Numbered from the stretch's first letter, positions 43,112 through 51,529 are shown. The stretch: 64,000 nucleotides of DNA from Candidatus Roslinia caecavium (GCA_904419955.1 CAJFTO010000002.1:62001-126000), one strand, 5' to 3'. Translations and numbers: made by a program. Notes: generated by a model from the sequence alone, not told the origin.

Positions 43112-43613
43112 TGCTATTTCTTCCCCATTTCTTCCCCATCAAAAACAGCGTTTTTACGGCGTTTACGACGTTCGTAGGGGAAAATGGGGAGTGTTTTTTC
43201 CTATTCCTTTATAATATTTTTTTATTTATATTATATATTTATATATTTATAATATTTTTTATTTTTTACGTTAACTATTTTTAAAAAACTCCCCATACTC
43301 TCCATAACGCCCGCAAAATACCGTGAAAACGTTATTCTTCGTGGGGACTTTTTCAAAAAAAGACTCCCCATTTACTCCCCATAACGGCTTAAAAACTCCC
43401 CACGCCAAAAAGAGCGTCGCTCTTAAATCGGACATTTAATGCATTTGTAATAATGTGTAAGAAAACAAAACTCCCCATTTTTGACCCTAAAACGGCGCAA
43501 AGCCCGTAAAAACGTTACCCAATAATGGGGAGTTCTATTTTTGTGATAATATTTCGTATATAAAAATTTTTGAGCAAAAGTATAAAAATGGGAAAAATAC
43601 CCCCAGGAGGTAA
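43112..43613. repeat. ACTCCCCAT inverted-unit cluster between two elements
   Basis: This is a noncoding 500-base block. Inverted pairs of ACTCCCCAT (or one-base variants) bound three units of about 62 bases: 43132-43192, 43288-43349 and 43470-43533; more copies stand at 43363, 43374 and 43395. The interiors share a CCGTRAAAACGTT core, in reverse orientation in the first unit. A long AT-only stretch (43200-43280) separates units one and two. Confidence 0.85.
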
Positions 43614-43792
43614 ACGTAGGAGTTAGGTATTAGTCATTAGGGATTAGGCGGTAAAATTTTCCGCTGTAACGCCGAACGACTATGCCTGTGGGAAAATATA
43701 CTACGTTTTCCTAAACGGCTACAGTCGCCGCTTTTACGTTACAGAAATATTTGGGGCTCCTACTCCCTAATCCCTAGTCCTAACTCCTATGT
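43614..43792. repeat. Heptamer-ended inverted-repeat element, copy 3
   Basis: A 179-bp element in the opposite orientation to copy 2. Ends: GTAAACGTAGGAGTTAGG on the left and, on the other strand, GTAAACATAGGAGTTAGG on the right; both continue as heptamers of the type ATTAGGG. Interior blocks CCGCTGTAACGCC and CGTTACAGAA match copy 2 reversed. Its right end abuts the nspC stop codon. Confidence 0.85.
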
Positions 43793-44935
43793 TTACAGCC
43801 TCGCCTTAAAGTCCTCGTATCCGAACTCTTTTATCAGCCGGTACTCGTCGTCCGTCGTCTTAAGTATTATGGACGGCAGATTTATCCCGTTGAAGGTGTT
43901 GTTCTTTACCATAGTGTATATGGCCATATCGCCGAAGATCAGCCTGTCGCCCGGCTTAAGCGGCTCGTCGAAGGAATAGTCGCCTATTACGTCTCCCGCG
44001 AGACAGGTCGGGCAGGACAGTCTGTAGGTATACTTCTTCTCGCCCGGCTCGCCGCCGTCCTCAAGCGGAGGTCTGTACGGCGCCTCCAGCACGTCCGGCA
44101 TATGACACGCCGCCGAAGTATCCAATATAGCTATGTCTATACCGTTGTTTACTATGTCCAAGACCTCGGAGACGAGATACCCCGCGTTCAGCGCGACCGC
44201 CTCGCCCGGCTCCAGATATACCTGCACGCCGTATTTATCCCGTATCAGCTCGATCGACCTGACCAGCGTATCTATATCGTAATCGGAACGCGTTATATGA
44301 TGTCCGCCGCCGAAATTCACCCATTTTACCTGTTTCAAAAACTCGCCGAACTCCTCGTCTATTATCTGAACCGTCCGCCATAACACGTCCGAATTCTGCT
44401 CGCACATGGTATGAAAATGTATCCCGTCCAGCCCGTCTATCCCATGCTTTTTCAGCTCGTCCAGCTTAACTCCCATCCTCGAGCCTTCGGCGCACGGGTT
44501 ATATATTTCCGTCTCGATCTCGGAATATTCCGGGTTGATACGCAAACCGCACTCTATCTCCCGCTCCGCGCTCTTTACCTTATCCCTGTACTTATCCCAC
44601 TGCGAAAACGAGTTGAACACTATATGATCGCAGATCTTGACAAGTTCGTCCATATCGCTTTCTTTATACGCGGGAGCGAACACGTGCGTCTCGCCGCCCA
44701 TCTCCTCGTAACCGAGCCGCGCCTCAAACAGCGAGCTTGCGGTCGTACCGCTCAGATACCTGCCTATCAGCGGATACAGCTCGTACATCGAAAACGCCTT
44801 TTGGGCGAGCAATATCTTCGCGCCCGTCCGCTCGGACACGTTATACAATATCTCAAGATTCTTAAGTATCAGCCCCTCGTCCACGACATAACACGGAGTC
44901 GGAAGCGACGAAACCTTTAAATTCGATTTTTCCAT
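43793..44935 (-). CDS. nspC: Carboxynorspermidine decarboxylase
   Basis: A PLP-dependent, alanine-racemase-fold decarboxylase that forms norspermidine or spermidine from the carboxy precursor. Near the N terminus are LPTPCYVVDEGLILKNL and the PLP lysine in KILLAQKAFSMYELY; later come GLRINPEYSEIETEIYNPC, GIHFHTMCEQNSDVL, FGGGHHITRSDYD, and SCPTCLAGDVIG with the C-terminal active-site Cys and Asp. ATG 44935 (codon 3 of the frame) has GAGGAG eight bases before it. It is separate from its usual partner dehydrogenase, which lies at 51.7 kb. Confidence 0.95.
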   Translation of the reverse strand: MEKSNLKVSSLPTPCYVVDEGLILKNLEILYNVSERTGAKILLAQKAFSMYELYPLIGRYLSGTTASSLFEARLGYEEMGGETHVFAPAYKESDMDELVKICDHIVFNSFSQWDKYRDKVKSAEREIECGLRINPEYSEIETEIYNPCAEGSRMGVKLDELKKHGIDGLDGIHFHTMCEQNSDVLWRTVQIIDEEFGEFLKQVKWVNFGGGHHITRSDYDIDTLVRSIELIRDKYGVQVYLEPGEAVALNAGYLVSEVLDIVNNGIDIAILDTSAACHMPDVLEAPYRPPLEDGGEPGEKKYTYRLSCPTCLAGDVIGDYSFDEPLKPGDRLIFGDMAIYTMVKNNTFNGINLPSIILKTTDDEYRLIKEFGYEDFKARL

Positions 44936-45075
44936 CAGCATATCTCCTCGTATGATTATTTTATTTATAAAAACACCCGCCCATAATTTTGCAAAATAGC
45001 CCCTGAAATTATCTTCGCGTAATATATTCGGCAGTATTTTCGCTTTAATTTTTCCGAGTATATTTTCCGAGTATA

Positions 45076-45104
45076 ATTATAAAGCGCCGGGCGAGGCGCG
45101 TCAA
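45076..45104 (-). promoter_or_regulatory. Promoter of nspC
   Basis: TTGACG (45099-45104), 17 bases, TATAAT (45076-45081), leaving a leader of about 135 bases. Confidence 0.8.
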
Positions 45105-45146
45105 TGCGCTAAACGTTAAATCTTGGTTATCAAATTATATCTTCTG

Positions 45147-45680
45147 TCAAATGATCTCTACTATGCGCTCGAGCGCGCCGAAGTCCGTAAAGTCCAAAGT
45201 CTTTCCGTACGCCGCTATCATCGCCGTATCCTCCGCCGTCCTCTGTCCTACCGGCTTCTTTTTAAGGCTCGCGCATAAAAACTTCATCATCAGCCTGTGT
45301 AAAAGTCCGAGCCTGCTATAGTCTATCCCGCCGCGCAGATGGACCAGCCGCGCGGTCTCAAACGCCCGCTCCGGGATCTGCCTTTTAACCGACGCCCTGA
45401 TACGCTCCGCGTTTTTGTTATCTTCGGGATCGGCGAGCCCAACGGTCGCTATTATAAGCCTTGTCCCGTCTTCGCCGTCTATCCCCAGCTTTTTCAGAGT
45501 TTTGGTCAGCCCCGCGACATTCCCGGCGTAGAGCGAGCCTATATAGATTATTTCCGAATACTTTTCGCCCCGGCGTACAGTTTTATGATCCGCATATCTT
45601 ACGCCCGTCCTCTCGTACAGCGCTTTTGCATACGCTTCGGCGGTTCCGTATTCGCCGCCGTATATGATTATTTTATCCAT
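45147..45680 (-). CDS. Flavodoxin-domain protein (HemG-like)
   Basis: A 177-residue flavodoxin_5-type protein. The FMN loop YGGEYGTAEAYAKAL, the YIGSLYAGNVAGLTKTLKK segment and the C-terminal LLHRLMMKFLCASLKKK resemble the HemG/YkuN-like group of quinone-linked oxidoreductases, though no heme genes are near. The start follows GGAG at short distance. It is last in a minus-strand string starting at the DUF1835 gene, after the acetyltransferase. Role unknown. Confidence 0.78.
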   Translation of the reverse strand: MDKIIIYGGEYGTAEAYAKALYERTGVRYADHKTVRRGEKYSEIIYIGSLYAGNVAGLTKTLKKLGIDGEDGTRLIIATVGLADPEDNKNAERIRASVKRQIPERAFETARLVHLRGGIDYSRLGLLHRLMMKFLCASLKKKPVGQRTAEDTAMIAAYGKTLDFTDFGALERIVEII

Positions 45681-45778
45681 CGGTCGGTCTCCTTTTCAAC
45701 CGTATCTTATATTATATCGATCCTATAAACTCTGTTATTCGCTCCGCGCGGCTTCGCGTCCAAAGTCCGATGCTCGGC

Positions 45779-45904
45779 GCGTCGAACCCTCCGAAGCTTC
45801 CATTTCATCAAGTACTCGACATATCAGCCCCGCCTAAGCGTCTTTTTCATCGAATAATTGACATTTCAGAGCCTCCGCAGTTCTTTTTTCATCAAATAGT
45901 TGAT
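45779..45904. repeat. Three 42-bp tandem copies of the acetyltransferase 3' end
   Basis: Units at 45863-45904 (inside the gene), 45821-45862 and 45779-45820 are in perfect 42-base register. Their minus-strand translations run INYLMKKELRRL-stop, VNYSMKKTLRRG-stop and VEYLMKWKLRRVRR. Units 1 and 2 match at about 70 percent of bases, so the duplication is not recent. Confidence 0.9.
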
Positions 45905-46333
45905 AAATCCGACTCCGTCCAGCTCGACCTCCCGCCGCTCGGCGACGGTATATCCGCGGCTCTCAAAAAAAGGTCGCGACGTTATCGAAGCGTGAACGGT
46001 TACGGTTTCCGCGCCCTTTTCCAAGGCGTAACGTTCCAGCTCGCCGCAGACCGCGCCCGCCGCGCCGCGACCTTGAAAATCCTTGTGCGTATACAAATGA
46101 TCGAGATAACCCGTATCGTCGATATTCCCATAGCAGACTATCCGGCCGCCGTCGTCCTCCGCCACGACCGTATACAGCGACGCAAAAAATTCGTTCTTAA
46201 GCCCGTCCGCCCTGTTAGCCCAAACCTCGGTCTGCTCCGGCGAATAGTCTTTGATATTCACGCTTCTGATCGTATCGTAAAACAGACGGCGCAGCCCGGC
46301 AAGATCGTCAGGTTTGTATTCCCTTATCCTCAA
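45866..46333 (-). CDS. GNAT family N-acetyltransferase
   Basis: A 155-residue acetyltransferase. Core strands RIREYKPDDLAGLRRLFYDTI and VVAEDDGGRIVCYGNI, and the acetyl-CoA loop KDFQGRGAAGAVCGEL, then VHASITSRPFFESRGY, match GNAT motifs A and B. I chose TTG 46333 because GAGGGGG lies seven bases upstream; the longer frame overlaps its neighbour. The C-terminal 12 codons are repeated twice downstream, each copy ending or nearly ending in the same LRR motif. The acceptor substrate is unknown. Confidence 0.85.
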   Translation of the reverse strand: MRIREYKPDDLAGLRRLFYDTIRSVNIKDYSPEQTEVWANRADGLKNEFFASLYTVVAEDDGGRIVCYGNIDDTGYLDHLYTHKDFQGRGAAGAVCGELERYALEKGAETVTVHASITSRPFFESRGYTVAERREVELDGVGFINYLMKKELRRL

Positions 46334-46385
46334 GGCGTATCCCCCTCTCTTTCCGCCGAAAACAGATAGTGCGGCATATCTTGGC

Positions 46386-47312
46386 CTATAACCTCTTTTG
46401 CGCCCTTTTGACGACGGAGTCATAAAACCCGTCTCCGGGCTCTAAAACAAGCTTGCCGGTCTCGGCCATAGCCAATATACGCTCGCAGATCAGCCGGTCG
46501 CATACGCCCAAACAAGCGCCGACGACCCTGCCGACCAGCGCCGGCGCTTTAAGCTCCTCGTCTCCGAGCGCGTTTAAGATAAAACCGTCGTAGAAGTCCT
46601 CGCCCACGCCGATCAGCCCGCCGTTTATAAACGCCCTGAGCGGCGCGTTCTGCGCCTGCAGCTCCTTCCAGCGCTCCGCCAGCATATGCAGAACCAGCTT
46701 GTCAAGCAAGATCTCCCGCTCCGCTTCGCGCCCGAAATATTCGGGACAGACCTCGCCCCAGCCCGAAAACCGCTCGACCTCGCCGTCGCCTCTATCCATT
46801 GGACATGGCGGAGGAACTACGCTTACTTCAGCGTCCGAATCGTCCAAAAGCGCCGCCGCAAACAACAGCCCGGCGCCGCTGTCCGGAGCGAAGTCGCACC
46901 ATATCCTGACTCTGCCGCTATGACTTTTTATCCGCTCTACTGCGTCTAAACAATTTCGCCATACCTCGTCGGCGCCGTCGATAAAGTTCTCCGCGCCGTA
47001 ATAATTTCGTCCTATCATCCTGCGAACGACCTCTTTTCTCGGACATTCGCCGCTAAGCGGCGCGCGTATATCGCCTATCGAAAGATACATAGGCAGCGCG
47101 AGCGCCTCGCCCGGATCGCCGCCCAAAGGTATCGCGGCGGCTTGTCTCCGCATCATATCCGCGTTTATCCGCTCAAGCTCGGCATCCATCTCCGCGTCGC
47201 TCATATCCCCGATAAAGCCTATCGCTGTAGCGCCGTCTTCCCCGCCGGGCTTTATTCTCATGGCAAACTTCAGCGCTCCTGCGACCGATTCGTTAAAGCA
47301 TAATTGAAGCAT
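46386..47312 (-). CDS. DUF1835/DUF3658 domain protein
   Basis: A 308-residue cytoplasmic protein. The N-terminal half (LCFNESVAGALKFAMRI through a small Asp-rich domain near 110-190 with RIWCDFAPDSGAGLLFAAALL) fits DUF1835; the C-terminal part, LAERWKELQAQNAPLRAFINGGLIGVGEDFYDGFIL, fits DUF3658. These two domains commonly occur together in Bacillota. No catalytic motif or function is established. GGAGG precedes the ATG. It heads the string with the acetyltransferase and flavodoxin genes. Confidence 0.75.
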   Translation of the reverse strand: MLQLCFNESVAGALKFAMRIKPGGEDGATAIGFIGDMSDAEMDAELERINADMMRRQAAAIPLGGDPGEALALPMYLSIGDIRAPLSGECPRKEVVRRMIGRNYYGAENFIDGADEVWRNCLDAVERIKSHSGRVRIWCDFAPDSGAGLLFAAALLDDSDAEVSVVPPPCPMDRGDGEVERFSGWGEVCPEYFGREAEREILLDKLVLHMLAERWKELQAQNAPLRAFINGGLIGVGEDFYDGFILNALGDEELKAPALVGRVVGACLGVCDRLICERILAMAETGKLVLEPGDGFYDSVVKRAQKRL

Positions 47313-47378
47313 AGCGGAACCTCCTTTTTAAGTGAAGTATATGAGTAATAATATCACAGCCCGCGCCGTTTGGCAATA

Positions 47379-47411
47379 CAAAAAGGCGGGAGGGGTAGCC
47401 TCTTCCGCCTT
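47379..47411 (-). terminator. Terminator after the secreted protein gene
   Basis: Stem AAGGCGG with CCGCCTT, plus an inner GAGG/CCTC pairing, followed on the minus strand by TTTTTG. It lies about 75 bases past the stop of the 47.5-kb gene. Confidence 0.85.
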
Positions 47412-47484
47412 AAATAATTGTTACGCAAATACGCCCGCCCGGACCATGACGTTATTTTACATTCGGGCGCGGCGGCTCCGCATT

Positions 47485-48228
47485 TTATACATAAAACGTA
47501 ACGTTATTATATTCCATAGCCCAATCGGCGTAGCTTGTATAATTAACGTTTACTACGATATAGCCGTCTCCTAAAGAGATCGTTCCCGTACCTCTGTTAC
47601 CGCGCGAGTCGGTATAATTAAAACTTCCGCTTCTTCCGCTCAAACTCGCCGTGATCCGATCCGTGTCCGCTATTCTCATACCGTCCGAGCGAACCGCCGT
47701 CAGCGAAAAAATTATAGAGCTCTCCGTTACAGAATCCACATCTATCGTATAGTTTACTCCTGCGTGATGAGTTCCCAAATATCTGTTTAGTTCCGCCGAA
47801 CTGCGAGCGACCCATCTTTCTATACCCGCGTCAGCGTCCGCTTTTTTAGCGCTCCAGACGCCCCACTGAGATTGGGTCAGAGAATACGTAGCGGCAACGT
47901 TGTCCAAGACCGCCAAGGCCTCGTAGTACAGCCCCTGATCGCAGTAACTCTGCGCCCTGCTAAACTCCGCGTATATAGCGTCTACGTTGGAAGCGCAGTA
48001 CTCGCCTATTTCTTCATACTGGTCAAGTATCGCTATGTCCTCGGGCGACAGATCCATCTGCCGAGCCCATGAGATCTCGTCAAGCATTTCATAAAAATAA
48101 CCGTTATTATAATAGTCGACGATACGCTGAAGGTTAGCGCTCATATCCTCGTAGGCGTATACGCTTAGTAAACCTGCGGATATTACGCCCGCGCTTATTA
48201 TTGCGCATATTGTTCTTTTGATCTTCAT
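47485..48228 (-). CDS. Secreted helical-repeat protein of unknown function
   Basis: A 247-residue exported protein; signal peptide about 1-25 (ends SVYAYED). Residues 30-130 are helical and TPR-like (YYNNGYFYEMLDEISWARQ, and YCDQGLYYEALAVLDNVAATY), and 140-247 form a beta-rich domain (SDGMRIADTDRITASLSGRSGSF). I recognise no family. Its promoter region is nearly identical to that of the zinc-ribbon gene at 50.3 kb, so the two are probably coregulated. A GGGGAG site precedes the ATG. Confidence 0.75.
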   Translation of the reverse strand: MKIKRTICAIISAGVISAGLLSVYAYEDMSANLQRIVDYYNNGYFYEMLDEISWARQMDLSPEDIAILDQYEEIGEYCASNVDAIYAEFSRAQSYCDQGLYYEALAVLDNVAATYSLTQSQWGVWSAKKADADAGIERWVARSSAELNRYLGTHHAGVNYTIDVDSVTESSIIFSLTAVRSDGMRIADTDRITASLSGRSGSFNYTDSRGNRGTGTISLGDGYIVVNVNYTSYADWAMEYNNVTFYV

Positions 48229-48251
48229 AACTTTTATCTCCCCTCGCCTAT

Positions 48252-48331
48252 TGATTTTTAAAAATTTTAATTACTCTACGCTAAGCATATCACATTTTAT
48301 TTAATTTTACAACTGCTTTTAACCTAACTCA
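48252..48331 (-). promoter_or_regulatory. Shared promoter/operator module, copy 1
   Basis: TTGTAA (48307-48312), 17 bases, TGATATGCT (-10 at 48284-48289, extended). A near-palindrome TATGCT-T-AGC(G)TA overlaps the -10 box. About 80 bases match the region at 51.1 kb. Confidence 0.75.
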
Positions 48332-48417
48332 TACGCGTCGTTGACAAATATATGAAAGGCGCAATGTTTCGTTCTTTTTTATGAATGTATATCTTTGATG
48401 TTTGAGCTTCGCGCTTC

Positions 48418-50181
48418 TTATCTTGCGGATAACACTCTGAACGCCTTCGCTGACTTATCGTAGAATATAATGTAATCGTCGGATATAGGGATCAAGTTAC
48501 TCGAATTATAATAAGTTAGTGCGACAGTCGTCATATCAAGAACCTCGCATTTCTCGCTGTCAGCGCTGATATCCAGCTCGCTGACCTGGCCCGTGGTTAG
48601 GTTTATTTTATGTACTGTATGGTTTATATTCCAGTAATATACATCGTCTCCATTTATCCCTATATCTATATAAGAACTAGTCTGGAAATCAAATATACTC
48701 ACAAATTCGCTAGCACTGAAATCATATTTATATAGTTCATCAGAATAACCATATACATATAATTCATTCCCAACATTCCAATACATATCATTACCATTAG
48801 AATACTTCCTGCGTATAGATGATATTAATTCTTTGGTATCTATATTAAAAATTTGTTCATACGAATGCACATAATTACTCACAATCACTTTATCTCTACT
48901 TATAAAACATTTTATACTTAAAGGATCTTCATGATAATACTTGTTTCCAAACTCCCAAAATACTTCCCCAGTTCCTATATCGTAAGCGACATAGTATTCG
49001 CAATCATCATCCGGCGCAGCAAACGGCTTTTCATGTCTCTGATAATACCCGTTCATAACTACGCGGTCGTTGTACTGATCGTATACCACCTGCGTCGGTA
49101 CGTAATTTGAATATTCCTCCGAAACGATCGTCTCCTGCTCGTTCTCCCCGCTTTCGGAAATATCCGAGTCCTCCTCTGAAACGTACTCTTCGGCCATATC
49201 CACCGTATCCTTAGTCAGAGTCAGATCGGACGCGTCGAGCGCGACTCTCGCGTCTCCGGTCTGCGGATCCATCGAATATATGCGCGAGCCGTCCACATAA
49301 TATATGCTTCCGCCGTCGTATGCAAAGCTGTCCGTCTCCACGCTCTTTAGCGTGTCTACAATATACGGCTTGGGCGTCGCTATCTCTACGGGAGCCGTCG
49401 TGGGCGACGGAGTAGCCGCGGACGCGGTCGTTCCCGAAGAACCCCCCGAAGGTCTCAGCGTCGGGGAAAGAGTAGGTCTTAAAGTAGCGACCGGATCGGC
49501 GGACGCGGTCGGCTGCGCCGTACTGAGCGGCTGGGTATTAGCGTCCGCCACTTTGTTGTCGCTTCCGTACTGGGACGCTCTCCAAAGCAGAGTAGCCGCT
49601 TCCGCCCTGGTCAGCGTGTCCTGACCTCTGAACGTGCCGTCCTCGAAGCCCTCTATCAAACCTTTCTCAACCGCTACCGCGATGTAAGGTCTTAGGCTGT
49701 TTGAGATAGAACTCATATCGCTGAACTGCGAAAGATACGAATAATCCGCCTCGCTAACGTCGTAGCCCTTCAGCTTTACCATACTCACGGTCACGTCCTC
49801 TCTGACCGCCGCCTGATCCGGCTTATACGTATTATCCGCATACGCCGACAGGTAATCCTTGGCCGCGTTTACATACGCGTTAGCCCAATGTCCGGACATA
49901 TCCGAAAAATACACGGCTTCGTCGCCCGTGGTAAGCCCCGCGACCAACACCATCATCTTGGCCCATTCGCATCTTAAAACGGTGTCGTCCGGCTTGAACG
50001 ATCCGTCCTCATAGCCGTTTAAAACGCCTCTGTCCACAAGCTCGGCGATATACTCGAACGCCCAGTAATCCCTCGGCACGTCCCAAAACCGCTGCGGATA
50101 ATCGTCGGCGTCGATAGCGAACGCAGGAGTCAGGCTCATGCACATCGCTAATACCAAAAACATAGATACTAATTTTTTCAT
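48418..50181 (-). CDS. SLH-domain surface protein with C-terminal beta-propeller
   Basis: A secreted wall-anchored protein of about 587 residues. Signal peptide 1-22 (ends AFA), then three SLH domains (about 25-200): PQRFWDVPRDYWAFEYIAELVDRG, VYFSDMSGHWANAYVNAAK and FSDMSSISNSLRPYIAVAVEKG. A Ser/Thr/Pro linker (205-260) follows, then a propeller-like region with repeats such as DGGSIYYVDGSRIYSMD and NGDDVYYWNINHTVHKINLTTG (DUF5050-like). ATG 50181 has GGGAG eight bases upstream. Likely a display or sensing protein on the surface; the exact role is unknown. Confidence 0.88.
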   Translation of the reverse strand: MKKLVSMFLVLAMCMSLTPAFAIDADDYPQRFWDVPRDYWAFEYIAELVDRGVLNGYEDGSFKPDDTVLRCEWAKMMVLVAGLTTGDEAVYFSDMSGHWANAYVNAAKDYLSAYADNTYKPDQAAVREDVTVSMVKLKGYDVSEADYSYLSQFSDMSSISNSLRPYIAVAVEKGLIEGFEDGTFRGQDTLTRAEAATLLWRASQYGSDNKVADANTQPLSTAQPTASADPVATLRPTLSPTLRPSGGSSGTTASAATPSPTTAPVEIATPKPYIVDTLKSVETDSFAYDGGSIYYVDGSRIYSMDPQTGDARVALDASDLTLTKDTVDMAEEYVSEEDSDISESGENEQETIVSEEYSNYVPTQVVYDQYNDRVVMNGYYQRHEKPFAAPDDDCEYYVAYDIGTGEVFWEFGNKYYHEDPLSIKCFISRDKVIVSNYVHSYEQIFNIDTKELISSIRRKYSNGNDMYWNVGNELYVYGYSDELYKYDFSASEFVSIFDFQTSSYIDIGINGDDVYYWNINHTVHKINLTTGQVSELDISADSEKCEVLDMTTVALTYYNSSNLIPISDDYIIFYDKSAKAFRVLSAR

Positions 50182-50310
50182 AATTTTATCTCCCTTCATG
50201 ATATTGTATAAATTTTATCTTATTTTATCCCACTATATCGTTATCGCAACCGGTTACGGCGCATTTCCTTTACCGAGTAGGCCGCAATACATATTTATCT
50301 TCTCTTTTAA

Positions 50311-50958
50311 TTATTTGCTTTGCGACAAAAATTGTTGTTCTATATGTACAAGCTGCGGCTCGTTTCTCATAACAAAGCTTCTTATCATAAAAGCATAAAT
50401 TGTTCCGACTACGCCGATAATGCCGCCGAAGAAGATATTATAGATCAACATTCCGATATAACCGCCCACAGGCTTGAATTTTGCGCAGATCCCAACGGGG
50501 CGATACAACACCTCTCGGCTGTAACGAAAGTCTCTTACGGATACAAGCGTATTGACGACCGCGACGATAAGAACAAAAATTCCCATTACTATGAGCGAAC
50601 CGCCGCTATATGAGGCTAATCCGCCAGCAAGATAAATAAATCCCAACAAGTATTGCAAACACGCTATAATAAGCCAAACGATCGCGTTGATTTTTACTCG
50701 AGAGGATAATTTCCGAAGAATATTTTCCTGCGGTATGTATTGCCGATACGGCGCATTCTGGCGCTGATAAAATTGTCCCGCGGGCGGAGGGGTCTGCTGT
50801 TGATACGCCTGACCGCTTTGCGGCGATTGCTGTTGGTACGATTGACCGCTGTGCGGCGGCTGATTTACTGCCTGAACGTTTTCCAAACGAGCTCCGCAAT
50901 TAGGGCAAAACCTCGCTCCATCGTTCAGTTGACTTCCGCAATTTGTACAAAATGCCAT
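50311..50958 (-). CDS. Zinc-ribbon membrane protein
   Basis: A 215-residue protein with an N-terminal zinc ribbon (FCTNCGSQLNDGARFCPNCG, four Cys), a Gln/Ser/Pro-rich linker with QQ repeats (about 30-75), and four predicted membrane segments (IVWLIIACLQYLLGFIYLAGG; GSLIVMGIFVLIVAVVNTLV; a YIGMLIYNIFFGGIIGVVGTIYAF helix pair). GGAGAG lies six bases before the ATG. It shares a promoter module with the 47.5-kb gene. Function unknown; zinc-ribbon membrane proteins of this kind are common but poorly studied. Confidence 0.8.
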   Translation of the reverse strand: MAFCTNCGSQLNDGARFCPNCGARLENVQAVNQPPHSGQSYQQQSPQSGQAYQQQTPPPAGQFYQRQNAPYRQYIPQENILRKLSSRVKINAIVWLIIACLQYLLGFIYLAGGLASYSGGSLIVMGIFVLIVAVVNTLVSVRDFRYSREVLYRPVGICAKFKPVGGYIGMLIYNIFFGGIIGVVGTIYAFMIRSFVMRNEPQLVHIEQQFLSQSK

Positions 50959-50976
50959 TACGATCTCTCCTATCTG

Positions 50977-51090
50977 TTACACAGTTAAAAATAAGAATTC
51001 GACGCCCCATATTACGCCTATAGCGCCAAATGTGACGGCGACAATAGCAAAACTTTTGCCTTTGCCGCATATATTATTGATTTGCACCAT
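50977..51090 (-). CDS. Possible 37-residue membrane peptide
   Basis: A small frame between the shared promoter and the zinc-ribbon gene encodes a basic start (MVQINNICGKGKSF) and one hydrophobic segment (AIVAVTFGAIGVIWGVEFLF). It fits the operon but lacks a Shine-Dalgarno site, so it may be an untranslated leader. Confidence 0.3.
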   Translation of the reverse strand: MVQINNICGKGKSFAIVAVTFGAIGVIWGVEFLFLTV

Positions 51091-51099
51091 ACCGATGAT

Positions 51100-51177
51100 C
51101 GATTTTTAAAAAATTTAATTATTCTATGCTAAGCATATCACATTTTCTCTTGATTTGCAACTATTTTTTAACTTAAT
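51100..51177 (-). promoter_or_regulatory. Shared promoter/operator module, copy 2
   Basis: TTGCAA (51155-51160), 17 bases, TATGCT (51132-51137) with TG two bases upstream; the -10 box lies in the perfect palindrome TATGCT-T-AGCATA. The sequence matches the module at 48.3 kb over about 75 bases. Confidence 0.75.
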
Positions 51178-51271
51178 TTTTAACTTAATTTCTGCTTGTA
51201 TCTTTGCCTTATAAAATGAATTAAAATTACATTAACGAAAATACTAAACACAACCCAAGGAGGACGCGGAA

Positions 51272-51460
51272 ATGGACTTCATAATAAAAAAACCCAAAAG
51301 CTCCAACCGAACTATAAGGATGCCGGACGATCTGATCGAGCGTATAGCGGGGCTTGCGGCGAAGCAGGGGATCTCTTTTAACCAGCTGGTGATACAATGC
51401 TGCGAGTTCGCGCTCGAACATCTTAAAGAGCCGGACGGCGGGGAGAAAAATAAAGATTAG
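51272..51460 (+). CDS. Ribbon-helix-helix (Arc/CopG-type) protein
   Basis: A 62-residue protein with the RHH fold: beta strand SNRTIRMPDD, helix A LIERIAGLAAKQG, and helix B SFNQLVIQCCEFALEHL. Such proteins bind DNA as dimers and often repress nearby genes or act as antitoxins. AAGGAGG lies nine bases before the ATG, strong evidence for translation. No partner toxin is adjacent. It is divergent from the zinc-ribbon gene and could bind the palindrome at 51131-51143, which is speculation. Confidence 0.85.
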   Translation: MDFIIKKPKSSNRTIRMPDDLIERIAGLAAKQGISFNQLVIQCCEFALEHLKEPDGGEKNKD

Positions 51461-51487
51461 GCTATTTTAGCCGTAAGAATAAAGAAA

Positions 51488-51528
51488 AAACGTTATCCGC
51501 CGAAGCGCTCGGGTCTCGGATAACGTTT
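51488..51528 (+). terminator. Terminator hairpin of the RHH gene
   Basis: Stem AAACGTTATCCG with CGGATAACGTTT, 17-base loop, ending in TTT and AAAAATATT; U-tract is short. Confidence 0.7.
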
Positions 51529-51529
51529 A

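Noticed and set aside
43112-43613. Possible CRISPR array
   Set aside because: Repeat units are inverted pairs of 9-mers at uneven spacing, not direct repeats with equal spacers, and there are no cas genes.
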